Shown piece after piece: positions 38,495 through 51,344 of a DNA stretch of 64,000 bases (the stretch's first letter is position 1; every line of letters begins with the position of its first letter). Source of the DNA: Atherinomorus stipes (lineage: Eukaryota; Chordata; Actinopteri; Atheriniformes; Atherinidae); contig JALJCO010010453.1 of the NCBI GenBank assembly GCA_023101725.1, forward strand, positions 124,001 to 188,000, given 5' to 3'. A program made the position numbers and the translations under genes. The notes beneath the pieces are model-generated. The model ran no database searches. It was not told the DNA's origin and worked only from the letters and a program-made list of their open reading frames with translations.

Positions 38495-41400
38495 CTATCT
38501 GTCCTTGGATCCAAGTTTCTCGATCAAGTCCTGGAGTGGAGCAAGCTCCCGTCTGTCAATGAGGTTGAACTCCTGAAAGCAGGGGAAGGGGGGGGGGGCA
38601 TTACAGGTATATAAATATCAGATGTTTACAGTTGAGAGAGAAAGTGATTTGAGTATTTTTAGTCATTTCATACACAATTTTACAGTTACTTTGATCTTGT
38701 ATAATAATAGTTAATATACCCTGCATAATGATATTGAATTTCCCTCTGGGATTAATAAAGTAGTTTTAGTTTTCATTCATTTTTCATAAGATAGAGCAGT
38801 GGTTCTCAAACTGGGGGGCGGGCCCCCCAGGGGGGCTCAGGGCTCTGTCAGGGGGGGGCAGCCAGGCCTATAGTTTTTGTACTTCTAACAAAAAATGGGC
38901 ATATTCTTTAAGTACTAATGAACGAATGATGATGAATCAAAAGACACTGGATTACATTGGACGAGCAGTATGCAGGAATATTGACAAGTTTTTGTGGACT
39001 TTTATGGACCTTTTTGGCTGGGACCCTGGCAAACTCCATTATATGAAAGTTGGGGGGGGGGGACGAGAAGTCGTCCTGATCTCCAGCTGCATTTGACATA
39101 TAAAAAAAGTGGTCCAGAGTCTTGCTCACCATGAGGGTAAGTGGAAAATAAAGTTAAATCATTCTGTGGGTGAACTATTCCTTTAGTAAGACGAGGCAAA
39201 TATGAGGTAGGCTACATGTTTAAATCAAATATCATGCTTTGTCTACAATTAGCTGTTAAGTTATATAGCTGTAAAGACAAATTTTCCATAAATGACTAAA
39301 ATGCTGACAAAAACCACAGAGACAGACAACTGTCAAACTTCTGAAATGTCCTGAAGAAGTGAATAAAGCTGGCTTTACAGAGTAGAGTAGCTCCAAGTAT
39401 GTTAAAGTTGAGATCTCAGATAATGTGTTGATATTAATAAAAATCTAAGAATATTGGAACCAATTTGAGCCTTAATATGATTCAGAAATCACTACAATGT
39501 AAGGAAGTCATAATTACAGGGTTTTTTGGGGGGTATGATTAAGCCCCTCTCAGACTTGCTCTGGAAAGCAGCAATCGTGCGGACTTTGTCTTTCATACCA
39601 TTTGCATTCAGACAAACGTTCCGCTCTTTTACATCGGAGCTGTAGCAGACATGTACCAGCTAGCCACCATGTTATGAGGGCGGAAATGTTGCGCCACGTT
39701 GTTTTGGCGGAACGCGAAAGAAAATGTTCACGACAAGGATGAAAGGATGGCTGTCGCTGTAGGTGTAACAATCGACCTATCTGCAATATTTCCCGATGTC
39801 TGAACATGGCTGTGAGGAAGCTGCATGTTCAAAAAGACAACTACGGTTAAAGAACGGATAGACTTTACTGCACTTATTCCACAAAGCAGGTCTGAAAGTG
39901 GCTTTATTGTTTCAATTCCCAACACTATAAATGTGTAAAATCAGATGAACACTCCTTTAAGAGCTTTAAGATGTAATTAGAAAGATCAAAGTTAATGTAT
40001 TAATGGAAAGAAATGTATATATGAAATTAACTTTTTTTTTCTTTTCTTTTTTGCATTAACACAAACATTTTTTCCTCATGCTAAATTAGAAATCCGAATT
40101 TAGCATGATCTCTGCGAGAGAAACTGATTATGTGCATGTAGCTGTCTTGTCACACCAAAAACCACTTTATCTTCATTTATGACGACTGACATTTTTCAAG
40201 CCTTACGTTTAGAGGCTTGTTGCAGGATGCCCATTTGATATGTCAAATGACTTTGTTTTTGTTCTTTGCACAAGTTGCCCCGATCTGCTGTAATGTTTCA
40301 GACATGATCTTTTATGTAAAGTGGCGATATTAAGTAGTACATTAAGGAATCTTTACGATTAGCCTTGGAAAGATTCAGAATTTAAGCTACTGTTATATCC
40401 CTACTACAGTGATGGTAGATTCTGCTTGTTCAGCTGCGTCCCCACGATGGACATGAAGTTCTCAGGATAACACAAATGATACCATCTTCACCTCCTGGGA
40501 AAAGTTTAAAAATGCTGATTTCTGTCGGGTTTTCAGGTGTTTTTTTCAACATGCATTCTATGTCTGCTGGTTGGAGTGTGCGCACCTACACACACGTGTT
40601 TCTGTAGCCTCTTTCAGACTTGCACTCAAAAGCAGTAGTATTGTAGACTCTGTCCTTTATAACGCCTGCATTCAGACATGCATTCCAGTCTTTTACCTCA
40701 GAGATGTAGTGGGCATGTACCGGCTGGACCCCATGTCACAAGAGCGCAAATGTTGCGGCACATCGTTTTGGCTGAATGCATTAGGAAATGTTCCAGAGTT
40801 GAAGGGAGAGCGTGGCTGTGCTGACTTATCCGCAACATTTCCTGATGTCTGAAAGCGCCCAGGAAGCGACAAATCCACAAAGAAGCGGCATGTTTGAAAA
40901 GATGAGTCCATTTAAAAAGCAGATGAACTTTACCGCTCATGTTTTGCAATGCAAGTCTGAAAACGGCTTGTGTGTGTGACCATTTGGGCACAACTACTCT
41001 GTGTGCAAAACAAATCATGAAGAGACAAATGAGGTGCTGTAGTTTTTACGACAAAGACGAAGTATAAACCTGTTCTAGAAGCAAGGTAGCCGTCAGGCCA
41101 CAGTGTTTTGGACACAGGTTTCATCTTGCAGTTGGTAAGTGAAACTGTTCATATCTGAACATTACGTCCTTGTGTTACAATATAGAGCCATTCATATATA
41201 GAGCCATTCATATATTAAAGTCATCTGACGAAACAGAAAATATTTTTTGCATGGACACTGAATAGAAGTTGAAATTTAAAAGATTAAATTGCAAACCAAA
41301 TTACAGTTGTAATATTAGTCAGAAAAATCTAAATTCGATTCTCAGCATTTAAAGGTTGTTACTTCTTCCCTAGCAGACAGATTACCACAACAGCTTCTAC

Positions 41401-44400
41401 AGAAAATATGACTTAGTACTCCTATTCAAACATTGCACCACTATCTGCGTTTATAGATATACAAACTTCACACTGCAGCATAATCTCACCTGGACAAAGA
41501 AAATGAAATGCTTGAAGGAGGTGTTGAGGTGAGCCTCCTCTTGCAGCTGCATCACAGAGTCAAAATGTTGGTGGTAGATGTGAGCGTAAACTCTGAACAG
41601 ACGCTTCAGGATGGTTTTGGCCACAGACATGAAATTCTTGGGAAAGGGAACTCCTAACGGGCAGAAAGAGGGAGAAAATGCTGATGTCAGGAGAAGAGCA
41701 TGAGCTGTTTCAACATCCACTTTGTCTTTCAGCCTTGTTAGAGTGACACTTCAGTTCATTGCACTTGCACCTTTGGCTCATTTGTCTTCAAGTTTAAGAG
41801 AAAATATGAACTTCTTAAAAATCTCAACTTAGAAGACTACGTACGATTGTAAATCAAACTGTGTAGCGCAGTCAAACAGCACATTTTTAAGAAATCCAAC
41901 AAACTTGGTTTTTGGATACATAAAAGATGCAAAATTTTAAATCAAAATAAGTTCCGGTTTAAGTGTCGAGCATTTCGCTTTCATAAAGAAAAGAGAAGGA
42001 CAATGTGGAAGTTATAACCCTGTATACAGAGTTCTCCAACTTCTACATTGAAACAATTCCTGTAAGAAGGACGAAGAGTGACGACATATCATCATTCAAT
42101 CAATAAGCATGGGCTGTTCAAGACAATTGGATTGGGTTTTTTCAGTCCTGTCCGTTCCACAGGTGACTAAAATTTTGAATTTTTGTGTCAGAGCATTAAA
42201 TTAATTGTCTGCAATTGGGGTGTGAAGGACATTTTAAGCAATATAGTAAAAAAAATGCTCCTGGAAAACATCCACCCTGCCTTTAACCTATAGTGTTGCC
42301 AACAGGGTTAGCGTACTGTAAGTCTGCAATGAACTAAACGTACTCAACTGCTAATGTCACATGAACACATGTTTAAAAACACAAAATTTTCTGTGTTTTC
42401 TATTATTTGTAAATGCAGTTCTTCGCCCCTGAAATAAATGTTCCTGAAAACTCTGGTTAGGGTAAATATATTTAAACTTGTTTGTTCTTGAGATGGAAAA
42501 AAGACAAAATGACATTTTGTTTTTATGGCCCTGGTTTGATAGTTCTTGCAGCTTGTTCTCAACACATCCTTTGGGCAGATCTTTTTTTCTTGTGCGATTC
42601 TGACAACTAATGCATGATTGGTCAAAAAATTGGAGTGGGCATGTTTACATGAAACTGGAACCAAAATAACCACAGAAAAAACCTTGAATAACTAAAACTC
42701 ACCAATCTTGGAGGGAAAAAGAGTCTCATCATCCAGCTGGTCCTGGACCCAGGTCATCAAGTAGTCTATGTACTTGGGTGCAGAGCATTTGATTGGCTTT
42801 TTAATATTGGTCCCATCAGCCCAGTGATATTCATATCTGCGAAGAAATTATGACATTTATACATTCATCATGACTCTCTGTTAGGTCACCAAAGCATCAT
42901 ATGGTAACAGATGAGCTTAAAATAAGAACGGAAGGGGACAAGCTTAACTATCTAGTCATATTCTCGGTAGCGGCTTTGTTGACAGGAAGTGAACCTCCAT
43001 CTCTTCCTCCTGATTAGAGACTGAGCAGACAGTCTTGGCAAGAAAAGCAAGGGGAAGTGCGAAAACTAGATTCTAACAACATGAGACCACATGCAAAGAC
43101 CAGTTCCTGTTTGACGCTGCAACATTCAGATGACATATTTCAATTCATCTAAGGGTCACTGCAGCTAAATGGTAGCAATTTCATATTTCACAATTTTACT
43201 TTCCTATCTTTGTCTCAATGCATGAAACCTAATGGGAAAAGATTTATGCATTTTATATGCATACAACAAAAACTTAATGTTAGTCACCTTGGTCCTGCAG
43301 ACATCACAGAGCAGCTGGTCTCGGTGCAGAACTCTGTGATGGTGCCATACAGCATGTTGATCTGGTTAAAGAAATCCACCGCTGGACAAAGGAGAAAATT
43401 ACCAATTTTGTTAAACCATTACAAGATGAAATTATCAATTTAAAGCAGCAGCACGGCTGAACTTGGCAGATTTTTACACTGTTGTACTCCTTGAGAAAGG
43501 CAAATTCGGCATTCATCTTGCATCCTGGCTCTTCTCTCAGCACTCTCTAGCAAATAAGGGTAGGGTCACATGGACACTTTCGTCATGATTAAAATGTTCT
43601 CAAGTTCAGAAAAGGGATTAGATCCGTATTTTTTGCGCCATGCCACTACGCCAAAAGTCCAGATCAGTTGTCAGAACTGAACGGTTGGAAGAGGTTGGCT
43701 GCACAATTCCAAAGTCTGGAACACTTGATGCAAGGGGGCGGGGGGTGACGTATAGACGTAAGCTTGCATTCTTCTCTCCTTCACTCATATTCTTCTGCTC
43801 TCCCTTGACTGGAGATTAATTAATTGTTGCAGAAAAACAACATGTTGACCAAAAGTACAGCATCCATGCTGTACTTTTACTGTAGCAAGCATCTACAGTA
43901 AAAGCTTGCTTGTCTTTGGTTTTAAGGGACAGACGCGTGAGTAGGAACTGATCATTAGCGCCACCAACTGGACTGGAGTTTTGCCGTCTCTTTCTATTTG
44001 CATCATGACGCGATGACAATGGTTTCATGCTCAAAATGTTTCCGAAACCAACCATGAGACTGTGCAGCGTTGTCGAACCCCTGCTGGGAGAATCCAGATC
44101 ATCAAGTCTAGTTTGTTTGAGGAAACCCATTAGAGTAGACCATGCCCTAAAAGTCAGTCTAGAGTTGGCTCTTGCTCTGTTACTTTTTTCTTTCTGTCTC
44201 CTATAATGTCACCTTGCAATTCTTTGATGCATCAGCCATGCTAAACTTACAAACCGGCCAGGAAATTGATATCCAGTTGCTGTCATGTGGCACAATCCCA
44301 TAAAGCAAAACACAGCTGTAACGTGTTGCTCTCAGCAGGTAAACGTTGTGAAGTACAGTTTCTTAGCCTTGGGATGCTGAAGACAGGCCATAACTGCTCC

Positions 44401-47400
44401 AGGAATGTCAACATACCATTAAAACAACTCAGAAGTATAGAAGAGTTTTAAGGTCAGAAAGTTATACAGTGTTATTTTAAATAGGGTTGTGCAATGTGAT
44501 GTATGAGAATTATGAATTTACTGTGGTGATGGACCCCAGGAAGACTAGTTGCTATCCTGGTGGGCAACTAATGGGGTTCCTAATAACAAATAAACAAAGC
44601 AATATCTCCAACGACAAAGGTCACATCACAGGATGTGTAATTCTGGCACAATAATACAAACTTGCTGTGTTACTTTTTTATTTTGGTAGATGATATAAAT
44701 TAAAACTCTGAACAGTCCTTTTTTATGATTTTTCTATTACATGATGAGTAAAAAAATAGGAAGTATTCAATATACAAATACTGCAGATTTCTGGTCAACT
44801 AACCTTAAAACCAAGTAAAGCCATTTCAAAAGTTTGCATGTTACAAAGTAACAACTTAAAGCATGGTAAAAGATAGCTATGTTGTACTGAATAGTGGAAT
44901 TAAGAGGTTAAGCAGTTTATCTGCACAAGACTTTTAGGGTGGGTCTGAAATACTGACTGAGTGATGCAGCATGGTAAGTATTTGAGGGAGGCAAAGCCCC
45001 TACCCAAAACACTGTAATGTTTGGGGGGAAAAAAGAAAAAAAAAAAACTTGCTAAAAATACATGAGCCTTAAATTAACACAGTGTTACCCAACAGTGGAT
45101 CAATTAACTGTTGGGCCTTTGTCACAGAAATGCACTTTCCTGGATGTTAGATGCGCTGAACTTGGGCCATCTATAACAACTAACAGATGGACCATTTAAC
45201 CATTTTTACCAGTAATGGCAGAATTCTGTATGTGTACATTCTCACCAGAGTTTCATGTTATAGATTGTTTTACCAAAGAGCCAACACTGCACCACAAAGG
45301 TTAGTGTTAAAGTACTTCTCTTTTCAGAGAAGTACTTTAGCAGATTTTCTCAGCGAGGTGCCTCCTAACAGCGACAAACTAGCCATCCATCCTGTGTCCT
45401 CCCCAAGCGGCAAACTCCGGTGACCAACTATGAAGCTACCCAGAAGAATTTGTAGTTCTCCCTTCATCCGCTAGGAGCTGGCTCCAAAAACAGAGCAAAT
45501 CCTCACAGACTCCCATGTTAAAAAGGCCGACTTCGCAGCAGAAATAAACACGTCTACAGCCTGGTCCAAAAATCATTTTAGGTTTTTAATAGGTCAAGTT
45601 TACCTTCATGTCAACTGTGAGGGGAGTGAATTTTTCTTACAACTCATCCGTTTAGATGATATTTAATCTTGAAATTACACATAATTAACAGCATGTCCTA
45701 TTGATTGACAGGTGGCAGACCAGATGCCGGCCTGCCAACCAGTGGCTCCTAGTTAGCTCCTTGTTTGCTCTCGGTAAGGTCTCAGTCTGTAGCAGAATAG
45801 CACAACGGCGGTTTAGCTAATAGCAGGTCTAAGCATGTCTTACCTGTACCCCCTCGCTTAGGGGGCTAATCTTCGTTAGCTAGCTCCTGCTAGTTTCGAA
45901 TTAGCTCGGTTAGCGTTTAGCCCAGAGTATATCAGCTGTCAATCATTTGCCCGGAGGCCACACTTTGCCCATTTTAGTATTTTCCGGGAGTGATGACACA
46001 AGTGACACAGCAAGATGGTGACGCTGGGAAACGCCCAACTGGCTTCACTTTCCCCTATTCCGACGTGACCGGATACAACGTCCATATTTTTTACAGTCTT
46101 TGGTCCTACCGGTACTCTGAACTTTCTCAGGTCAGTAAAAGTCAGTCCATTTTTGTCTTCCATCTTGCTCTGGCCCTTTTTCACCTTCTTCTCCTCTCGT
46201 CTTTGGATAAAGTTCCCTGGCATTTCTTTGATAAATTGGCCATGGAGCACATTCAAAACAGTTAGCTCGTTGATATCCAGCTGCTGGCGTGTGATGTGGC
46301 GCGTCAGTTGAGATGTTGCAGACTGGTAGAGATTTAGTAGGGTGGATTGTTTGGGATGGATGGATTGTATGAGGGTGCTGGAAATTGGTGGGGATGATTG
46401 GGGGAGGGGGGTAGTGGAAGTGAGTGGACGCTGGAGGAGGGATTTGTTATGTTGGGGTGGGTGATGAGGTTATGGGATGGGGTATAGTTCTGGGTGGACT
46501 ATATGTACTATGCATGTGTGGAGGGGGGATGGATGGTCATTAGTGGGAACGGGATTTTGACATGATTTTAAATTTCTACTGTAGTTTTTGTGAGCGAAGG
46601 TTGGAGGGGGGAGGGGGGCAGCTGGGCTTGGCTGAGGGGGACAGAGGATGGAAATTAGCCTAGGCTATAATCCTGCAATTTTGTACTTGTACACATTTAA
46701 TGTATATGTGCTTAAAAGTGCATTGTCCCTTTTAAATAAATAAATACAAATACAAATACTCAGCTGTAATGTGTTTTTGCATCTGCTTTTGCATCTCAGA
46801 GGCAAAAGTTGTGAAGTGCAGTTTCTCAGCCTCACAACGCTCCTGGGCAATGACAGCTCCACAAATGTACACAATGAATGTCAGAGTCCCAACAAAACAA
46901 TAAACGCGCTTCTTTAAGGTCAGAAGGTGCTACTTTTATGAAACTGGTGTCACAGGGGTTCTTATGGTCAGAGGACAATCAGATTTACTTTGTGCAAAAC
47001 CATGGTGATGGAGAGCTGAGGATCACAGCCAACACCCCTTCTCTTTTTATCGAACAGTTTTATTTACTTGTTGTGCTAGCATTCCAGCTTGGACTGCCTC
47101 ATTAGTTCAGTTCATTTACAGTAAGTTGTTCTTGCATCTGTTAAATCAGTCTCTGAGCAGAGAATACATCGATTGAACCAATCTGAAAAAGAATTTTATG
47201 AACTTTTCAATGATTTTAATCAGTTATGTTTGCCTGGGCGATTAACTGTGACGTGTCCAACTCAGAACATATGATTATTTCTGATTACTTTGGTAAGTTA
47301 TTGGTTGCCACAGTGAAATTGCTTGTTTCATCTGTGCTTTGCACACCAAGGGGTGCTGTAAACACTCAACATTTGTTTGGAGGATCATCTTTATTTAATT

Positions 47401-49207
47401 TCAACATTACCCATTGGTAAAAATAACGCATTGGTAAGGTGTGGGGGTGTGTTGTGTTTGTTCACTCACTGTTGACAGCAATCCATTCATTGAGATCCTC
47501 TCCTTCTGGGAGCATGACAGCCTGTCTCAGGTTCCCGCTGCCCAGTGTTGCCTCAGCGTGCTTCAGCAGCTCATACTGGTGGGAGCCTTCTGGGATGTTC
47601 TTTTTGGGTTTGAAGGTCTTGGATGAGCGACTGCCACTGCAAACAAATTTAACACAGAGCTAAGCAACTGTCTAATAACCCTTATAACCTTCTTCTTTTT
47701 TTTTTATAAAATAAAACACAACATCTACCATATGCTTGTCCTTGAGGACAATGAAATGGCTGGATACCTACAGTAGCCTTATTGTTAGACAAACTGCCAG
47801 ATTATATTTACTGTGTGCGAACCATGAAAAACGTCACTGGCTCTGACTACTGCAAGCATAAGTTCAGCTTAAGCTATGTCTATACATACAACGCTCAGTT
47901 ATCTATTGTATATCTGTCAGACATGAAAATCATATTTTTTGCTAAAGTATTATGGAACTTTCCTGTTGTTTTCTCTCTTCTCTATTTTCCTGTCTGATAT
48001 GACGTTCTTTAAGCAGAACTAGTTCTCTCTTTTTGCTCTCTTTTTATGTTTTACTGATGATGTGGTTTATGTAGACTTAAAACTCGCTCTTGATGTACAT
48101 TTAAGTCATTCCCCTGAGGTATAAAAGTAAAAAACACGAGACAAAAAAAAAAAAAAACAGAAAGAAAAAAGCACACAGACACATTTAGACAAATGCCGAT
48201 ATCTTTGTTTAAACGTGTCCTGTAGTTCTGAAAACTGAACTGGAAAAAAAAAACTGTATGGATAGCATAAACGATATGAAAACAACATCAGGGGAAAGCA
48301 TTGCAGCATAAAATATTACACATTTCTTCTTTTTCTTTCACAAATATCTTGTTTTGTATCTCAGACGGACCATGCCTTTCTGATATGGGTCAAAATAACA
48401 AAAAGGACTTGACTTGACTATGACATTTTGCAAGACTCTTGCAGCTGCAGATTTTTTTCCCCTACTTCCCCCTGCGTCTTGATAAATGAGCATCTCCTGT
48501 CTCATTTGTGCAATCTGCAGCTCCTGGCATTACTGCTGTGCCTCTTCAACACTTGTGATGCGTTATCGCTGTCAGGATTAGCTCAACCATGGTTCAACCC
48601 AAAAAGACTTGTTGTAGCTTGTTTTCAGCTACATCTTGAGTTTTACATTCTGTGTCATAACCAAGTAACAGTGGTTAGACTGCTGGTGTAACTAACAGGA
48701 AATGTGACTATGTGACTGCGTGACTGTAAATATCGAGAAGATTAATTAACTTTCGAGTCCTCTCGATTAAATTAAAACACCAAAATTGTGTCTAAAGTTA
48801 ATGTGTCTAGTCCTATTCGAATAAATAAAATAATAATATGTGCTTTTAGGCAAAACAACCACAAGTTTCTGTTCATCATCAGGCTAACCCCGTTAGCTTA
48901 CACCATTTTTTTATTTAAAAAAAAAAAGCAAGAAAGTTATGCTCTGCAATAATTGCGACAAACTATACATCAGAAAATACATACATCAAGTCGACGAATG
49001 TTAAACATGCTTGTGAGAAAAACGATTAACGCTTTGCCAGTGTATACTAGGGTTAAAATGGTTCAGCCAACTAGTTTTTGTCAGTGTCGTTTTAATGTTG
49101 GTAACTTCCCTTGACGGAACTTCGTTGAAGCGCAGCTGCCGCTACCCGCAAACTCCGGCTTTAACTTAGGAAAATGTTCTGAACTTTACTTACAACAGGA
49201 AGCTCAT
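38495..49207 (-). CDS. mob1a: MOB kinase activator 1A
   Basis: Six exons on the minus strand: 49194-49207 (ATG plus 14 nt), 47470-47636, 43288-43381, 42703-42836, 41490-41653 and 38495-38572. The total is 651 nt and 216 aa, the exact length of vertebrate MOB1. The zinc-site residues are visible as C79 and C84 (FCTETSC) and the histidines of AHIYHQHF (about H161 and H166). T12 (SSKTF) and T35 (HAEATLG), the known MST1/2 phosphorylation sites, are present. The C-terminus EKLGSKDR favours MOB1A over MOB1B. Small differences from the mammalian protein include ETSCSV in the Mob fold. Family knowledge: MOB1 binds and activates LATS/NDR kinases in the Hippo pathway. It is divergent from MTHFD2, its neighbour in the human 2p13 block too. 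Intron 5 holds two copies of one 362-bp MITE; intron 2 holds a Harbinger-like element and LINE tails. Confidence 0.97.
38734..38770 (+). repeat. Retroposon 3' tail
   Basis: TTGAATTTCCCTCTGGGATTAATAAAGT is the tail motif also seen, reversed, at the end of the Rex1-like fragment (13944). Only the tail is present. Confidence 0.45.
38797..38870 (+). mobile_element. hAT-type terminus
   Basis: CAGTGGTTCTCAAACTGGGGGGCGGGCCCCC is a well-known hAT-type terminal sequence in vertebrates. The opposite end is not found nearby, so this is a partial copy in MOB1A intron 5, next to the repeat at 38943. Confidence 0.45.
38943..39185 (+). repeat. Dispersed repeat, copy 2
   Basis: Second copy of the repeat at 35155-35340, in MOB1A intron 5. 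It is longer by a central segment (about 38975-39040) that copy 1 lacks, and has a G-run at 39052-39062. Confidence 0.6.
39542..39903. mobile_element. 362-bp MITE, copy A
   Basis: Inverted ends are AGCCCCTCTCAGACTTGCT and, in reverse complement, AGCCACTTTCAGACCTGCT. TTA flanks both sides (39539-39541, 39904-39906). No coding capacity. The 3-bp TTA duplication fits PIF/Harbinger. It lies in MOB1A intron 5. Confidence 0.8.
40606..40968. mobile_element. 362-bp MITE, copy B
   Basis: Same family and orientation as 39542-39903, about 700 bp away. Ends are AGCCTCTTTCAGACTTGC and reverse complement AGCCGTTTTCAGACTTGC. The flanking trinucleotide is TGT on both sides (40603-40605, 40969-40971). Confidence 0.75.
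43558..44147. mobile_element. Harbinger-like MITE with central hairpins
   Basis: TAA flanks both sides (43555-43557, 44148-44150). Ends are GGGTAGGGTCACATGG and, reversed, GGGCATGGTCTACTC. Length is 590 bp. No protein remnant was seen. The centre has two overlapping perfect hairpins (43851-43878 and 43875-43903). It lies in MOB1A intron 2. Confidence 0.6.
44515..44600 (+). mobile_element. Truncated L2/Maui-like LINE 3' end
   Basis: ATGGACCCCAGGAAGACTAGTTGC, then CAACTAATGGGGTTCCTAATAACAAATAAA, matches the 3' terminus of the LINE at 56930-59096. Only the last 80 bp or so remain. Confidence 0.6.
45450..46110. repeat. Teleost interspersed repeat, DNA-element-like
   Basis: It contains the sequence CAGCAGAAATAAACACGTCTACAGCCTGGTCCAAAAA and ends ACGTCCATATTTTTTACAGTCTTTGGTCC. 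Both segments recall high-copy fish repeats. Left end and class are unresolved. It lies in MOB1A intron 2. Confidence 0.45.
46310..46755 (+). mobile_element. Probable LINE 3' UTR fragment (G-rich)
   Basis: A strongly G-rich, T-rich plus strand (46330-46640) is followed by AAAAGTGCATTGTCCCTTTTAAATAAATAAATAC, a LINE-like tail with an AAAT repeat. No reverse-transcriptase sequence is left. It lies in MOB1A intron 2. Confidence 0.4.
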
Positions 49208-50019
49208 CTTGGCCAAGAAGTAGTAGAAACGTCTTAATTACACCTCCTGACCCTAGTTAAGCAAACAGAATTTGGTTTTAGAATTAAACACCACGAACTA
49301 CTTATCAGCTGTGCCTGCTAACAGTTTAGGCTAACATGAACTGCACCCACAGCTGCTCTTCCTCTGTAGACTAGCTGTAGATGGTGGACAGGCAGACTGT
49401 CGCCCCCTGCAGGCGACATTTCGACACGACCTCACTCCTGCTGTTTACGACGCATGTCTTGCCTCATCAAAGTGCCTCATACACTTCCATCAACATAAGT
49501 TATACTGTACCATGAAACTACTTGAACAGAATACATATAAACTCTTAACTCCACAGCAGTTCTGATATTGTTAGTACCTTCAAAATATTTGGTAGTTTGT
49601 ATAAGTGGTAGGAATATCATATAAAGTTAGTGTTTGTTTCAATCATTTTGCCAAACTACATGCAACTTCTGTATCATTAAAATAATCTAATGATGCATTG
49701 TCAAATAATGCAAATTAATTCAAATTTTGAAAACGTGAACAAAAAAGAAGACAATGATTTGTAATTTTCATTAGCCCATACTTCATTCCCATTGGAAGAT
49801 AAACAACAAATCAAATGTTAAAACTGAGATATCGTACCTTTTCATGCAAAATATCAGTTCATTTTCAATTTGATGGCAGCAAAAGGTTTAAGAAATGAAA
49901 TAGGGTGAAGTTTACTACTATAGCATCAGCTCTTTATATAACTATCTATAAATATCTGGGAAGTGAGGAGACAAGTTTTAGGAGAGGAATGGTCTTATCT
50001 CCCCAACAGTCCTGGGCCT

Positions 50020-50370
50020 TAGTTCCCAGGTTTTTCTTTTGCTTCATGATGTGCCAAATGTTTGTGAAAGGTCTTGACTGTAGGCAAGCTAGTTCAGCAC
50101 CCAGACTTGTCCTGCAATGCCATGCTGTTGTGGTGGATGTTTGTGGTTCAGCATTAACTTGCAAAAATATGCAAAGCCTCCCCTGAAAGAAACATCTGGG
50201 TTGGAGTAGATGTTACTCTAAAACCTGTTTGCACTGATGGCGCCTTTGCAGATGTGTAAATTGCCCATGCCACAGCCCAAATGCAACCCTTTAGCACTAG
50301 AGATGCTGGATTTTGAACTGTCCACTGATGAGAGGGTGGATGGACCCTCTCCTTTTCAGTCCAAAAGTTT
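50020..50370 (-). repeat. Interspersed repeat fragment
   Basis: The stretch resembles a dispersed fish repeat by recalled consensus phrases such as GCAAGCTAGTTCAGCACCC and GATGGCGCCTTTGCAGATGTG. Ends and class are unknown. The open frames inside it on the minus strand have no recognised domain. Confidence 0.35.
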
Positions 50371-51196
50371 CTAGACACAGTTTTCTGCTGATAGGTGAAC
50401 CTCTGTCAGTCTTTAAACACGAGAGGCTCTGCCTCCAGTTGTTTTACAGCTCCAGCACTGACTACAGACTGATAAACTACCAAACTGCAAGCACAGAGGA
50501 TAAAGAAGTCAGGAGATCCCTGGTCCAGACCAAAGTCTGGATCAGGGATCATTATATCTGTTCACATTCTCAGTGGACTGTAAGCATTCGGTCAATCAAA
50601 CGACTTGACAGAGGTCTTTTTTTAAGACTTCAAAAATAGCCCACTTTACAGGATTAAACTCAAAATAGCTGCAATAGCAATAACGATGATTTAAAAAAAA
50701 AAAAAACATATTTTTTTAAGGATAACCAACAACTATTTTAATTGTACTAATTGAAAAAAGACACGGAAAGCAGTATGCAAATGCAAAAAGAAACACAATT
50801 GACCACAGAAACTCGCAACAACAACATACCCCAAACACTCCTCTTTTATTCCTTCTGTGTACTTTCAGTCAGGGTGTTTCTTCAGAAAGAGGGTGTGGAG
50901 ACTTGTTTAGGTTTGTGTCCAGCAGCCCACGGTCTCATTATCTCTCCATACCATTGCATTTAAGAAAGAATATCCCTTTCTCTATTTTCCATCTTGAACA
51001 TGGTGCTTTGAAGCGACAGGAATCGGTTAAAATATATTAATTTAATTAAGCAATTCGTCTGATTTTATTGATGTATTTATTGTTAAAGGAGACACAATCG
51101 GACCTAAACTGGGCTAGTTTTGACATTCATGACAGTTACGACGGTGTCAAGTTACCAGGGCGGTGCGACGGAGGAGTGGCGGGTGCCAGATCACGA

Positions 51197-51204
51197 TGAC
51201 GCAA
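51197..51204 (+). promoter_or_regulatory. ATF4/C-EBP-like element upstream of MTHFD2
   Basis: TGACGCAA lies about 140 bp upstream of the MTHFD2 start codon. It resembles a composite CRE/C-EBP half-site of the kind bound by ATF4 heterodimers. Mammalian MTHFD2 is known to be induced by ATF4. The match is short and its function is inferred. Confidence 0.35.
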
Positions 51205-51344
51205 ACACCATAAGGGAGGGGGTTGGGTTATTAAAGCCTCTTCTCCTCTTCCCCTCCTCCCAGACGGTGCTCTGTCAGGCCGGGAGCCTTTGTGTTATTC
51301 AATAAACCGGCGGTTGTGCCTCTATTCCTCTCAGTTGGTCAGAA

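Larger units (their letters stand above)
49208..51344. other. MOB1A-MTHFD2 intergenic region
   Basis: About 2.1 kb separates the two divergent start codons, enough for separate promoters. It contains a fragment (about 50020-50370) resembling a common fish repeat in antisense (AACCTGTTTGCACTGATGGCGCCTTTGCAG, ATGCTGGATTTTGAACTG), a T/A-rich stretch and, near 51197, the ATF4-like site. No exon was recognised. Confidence 0.5.
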
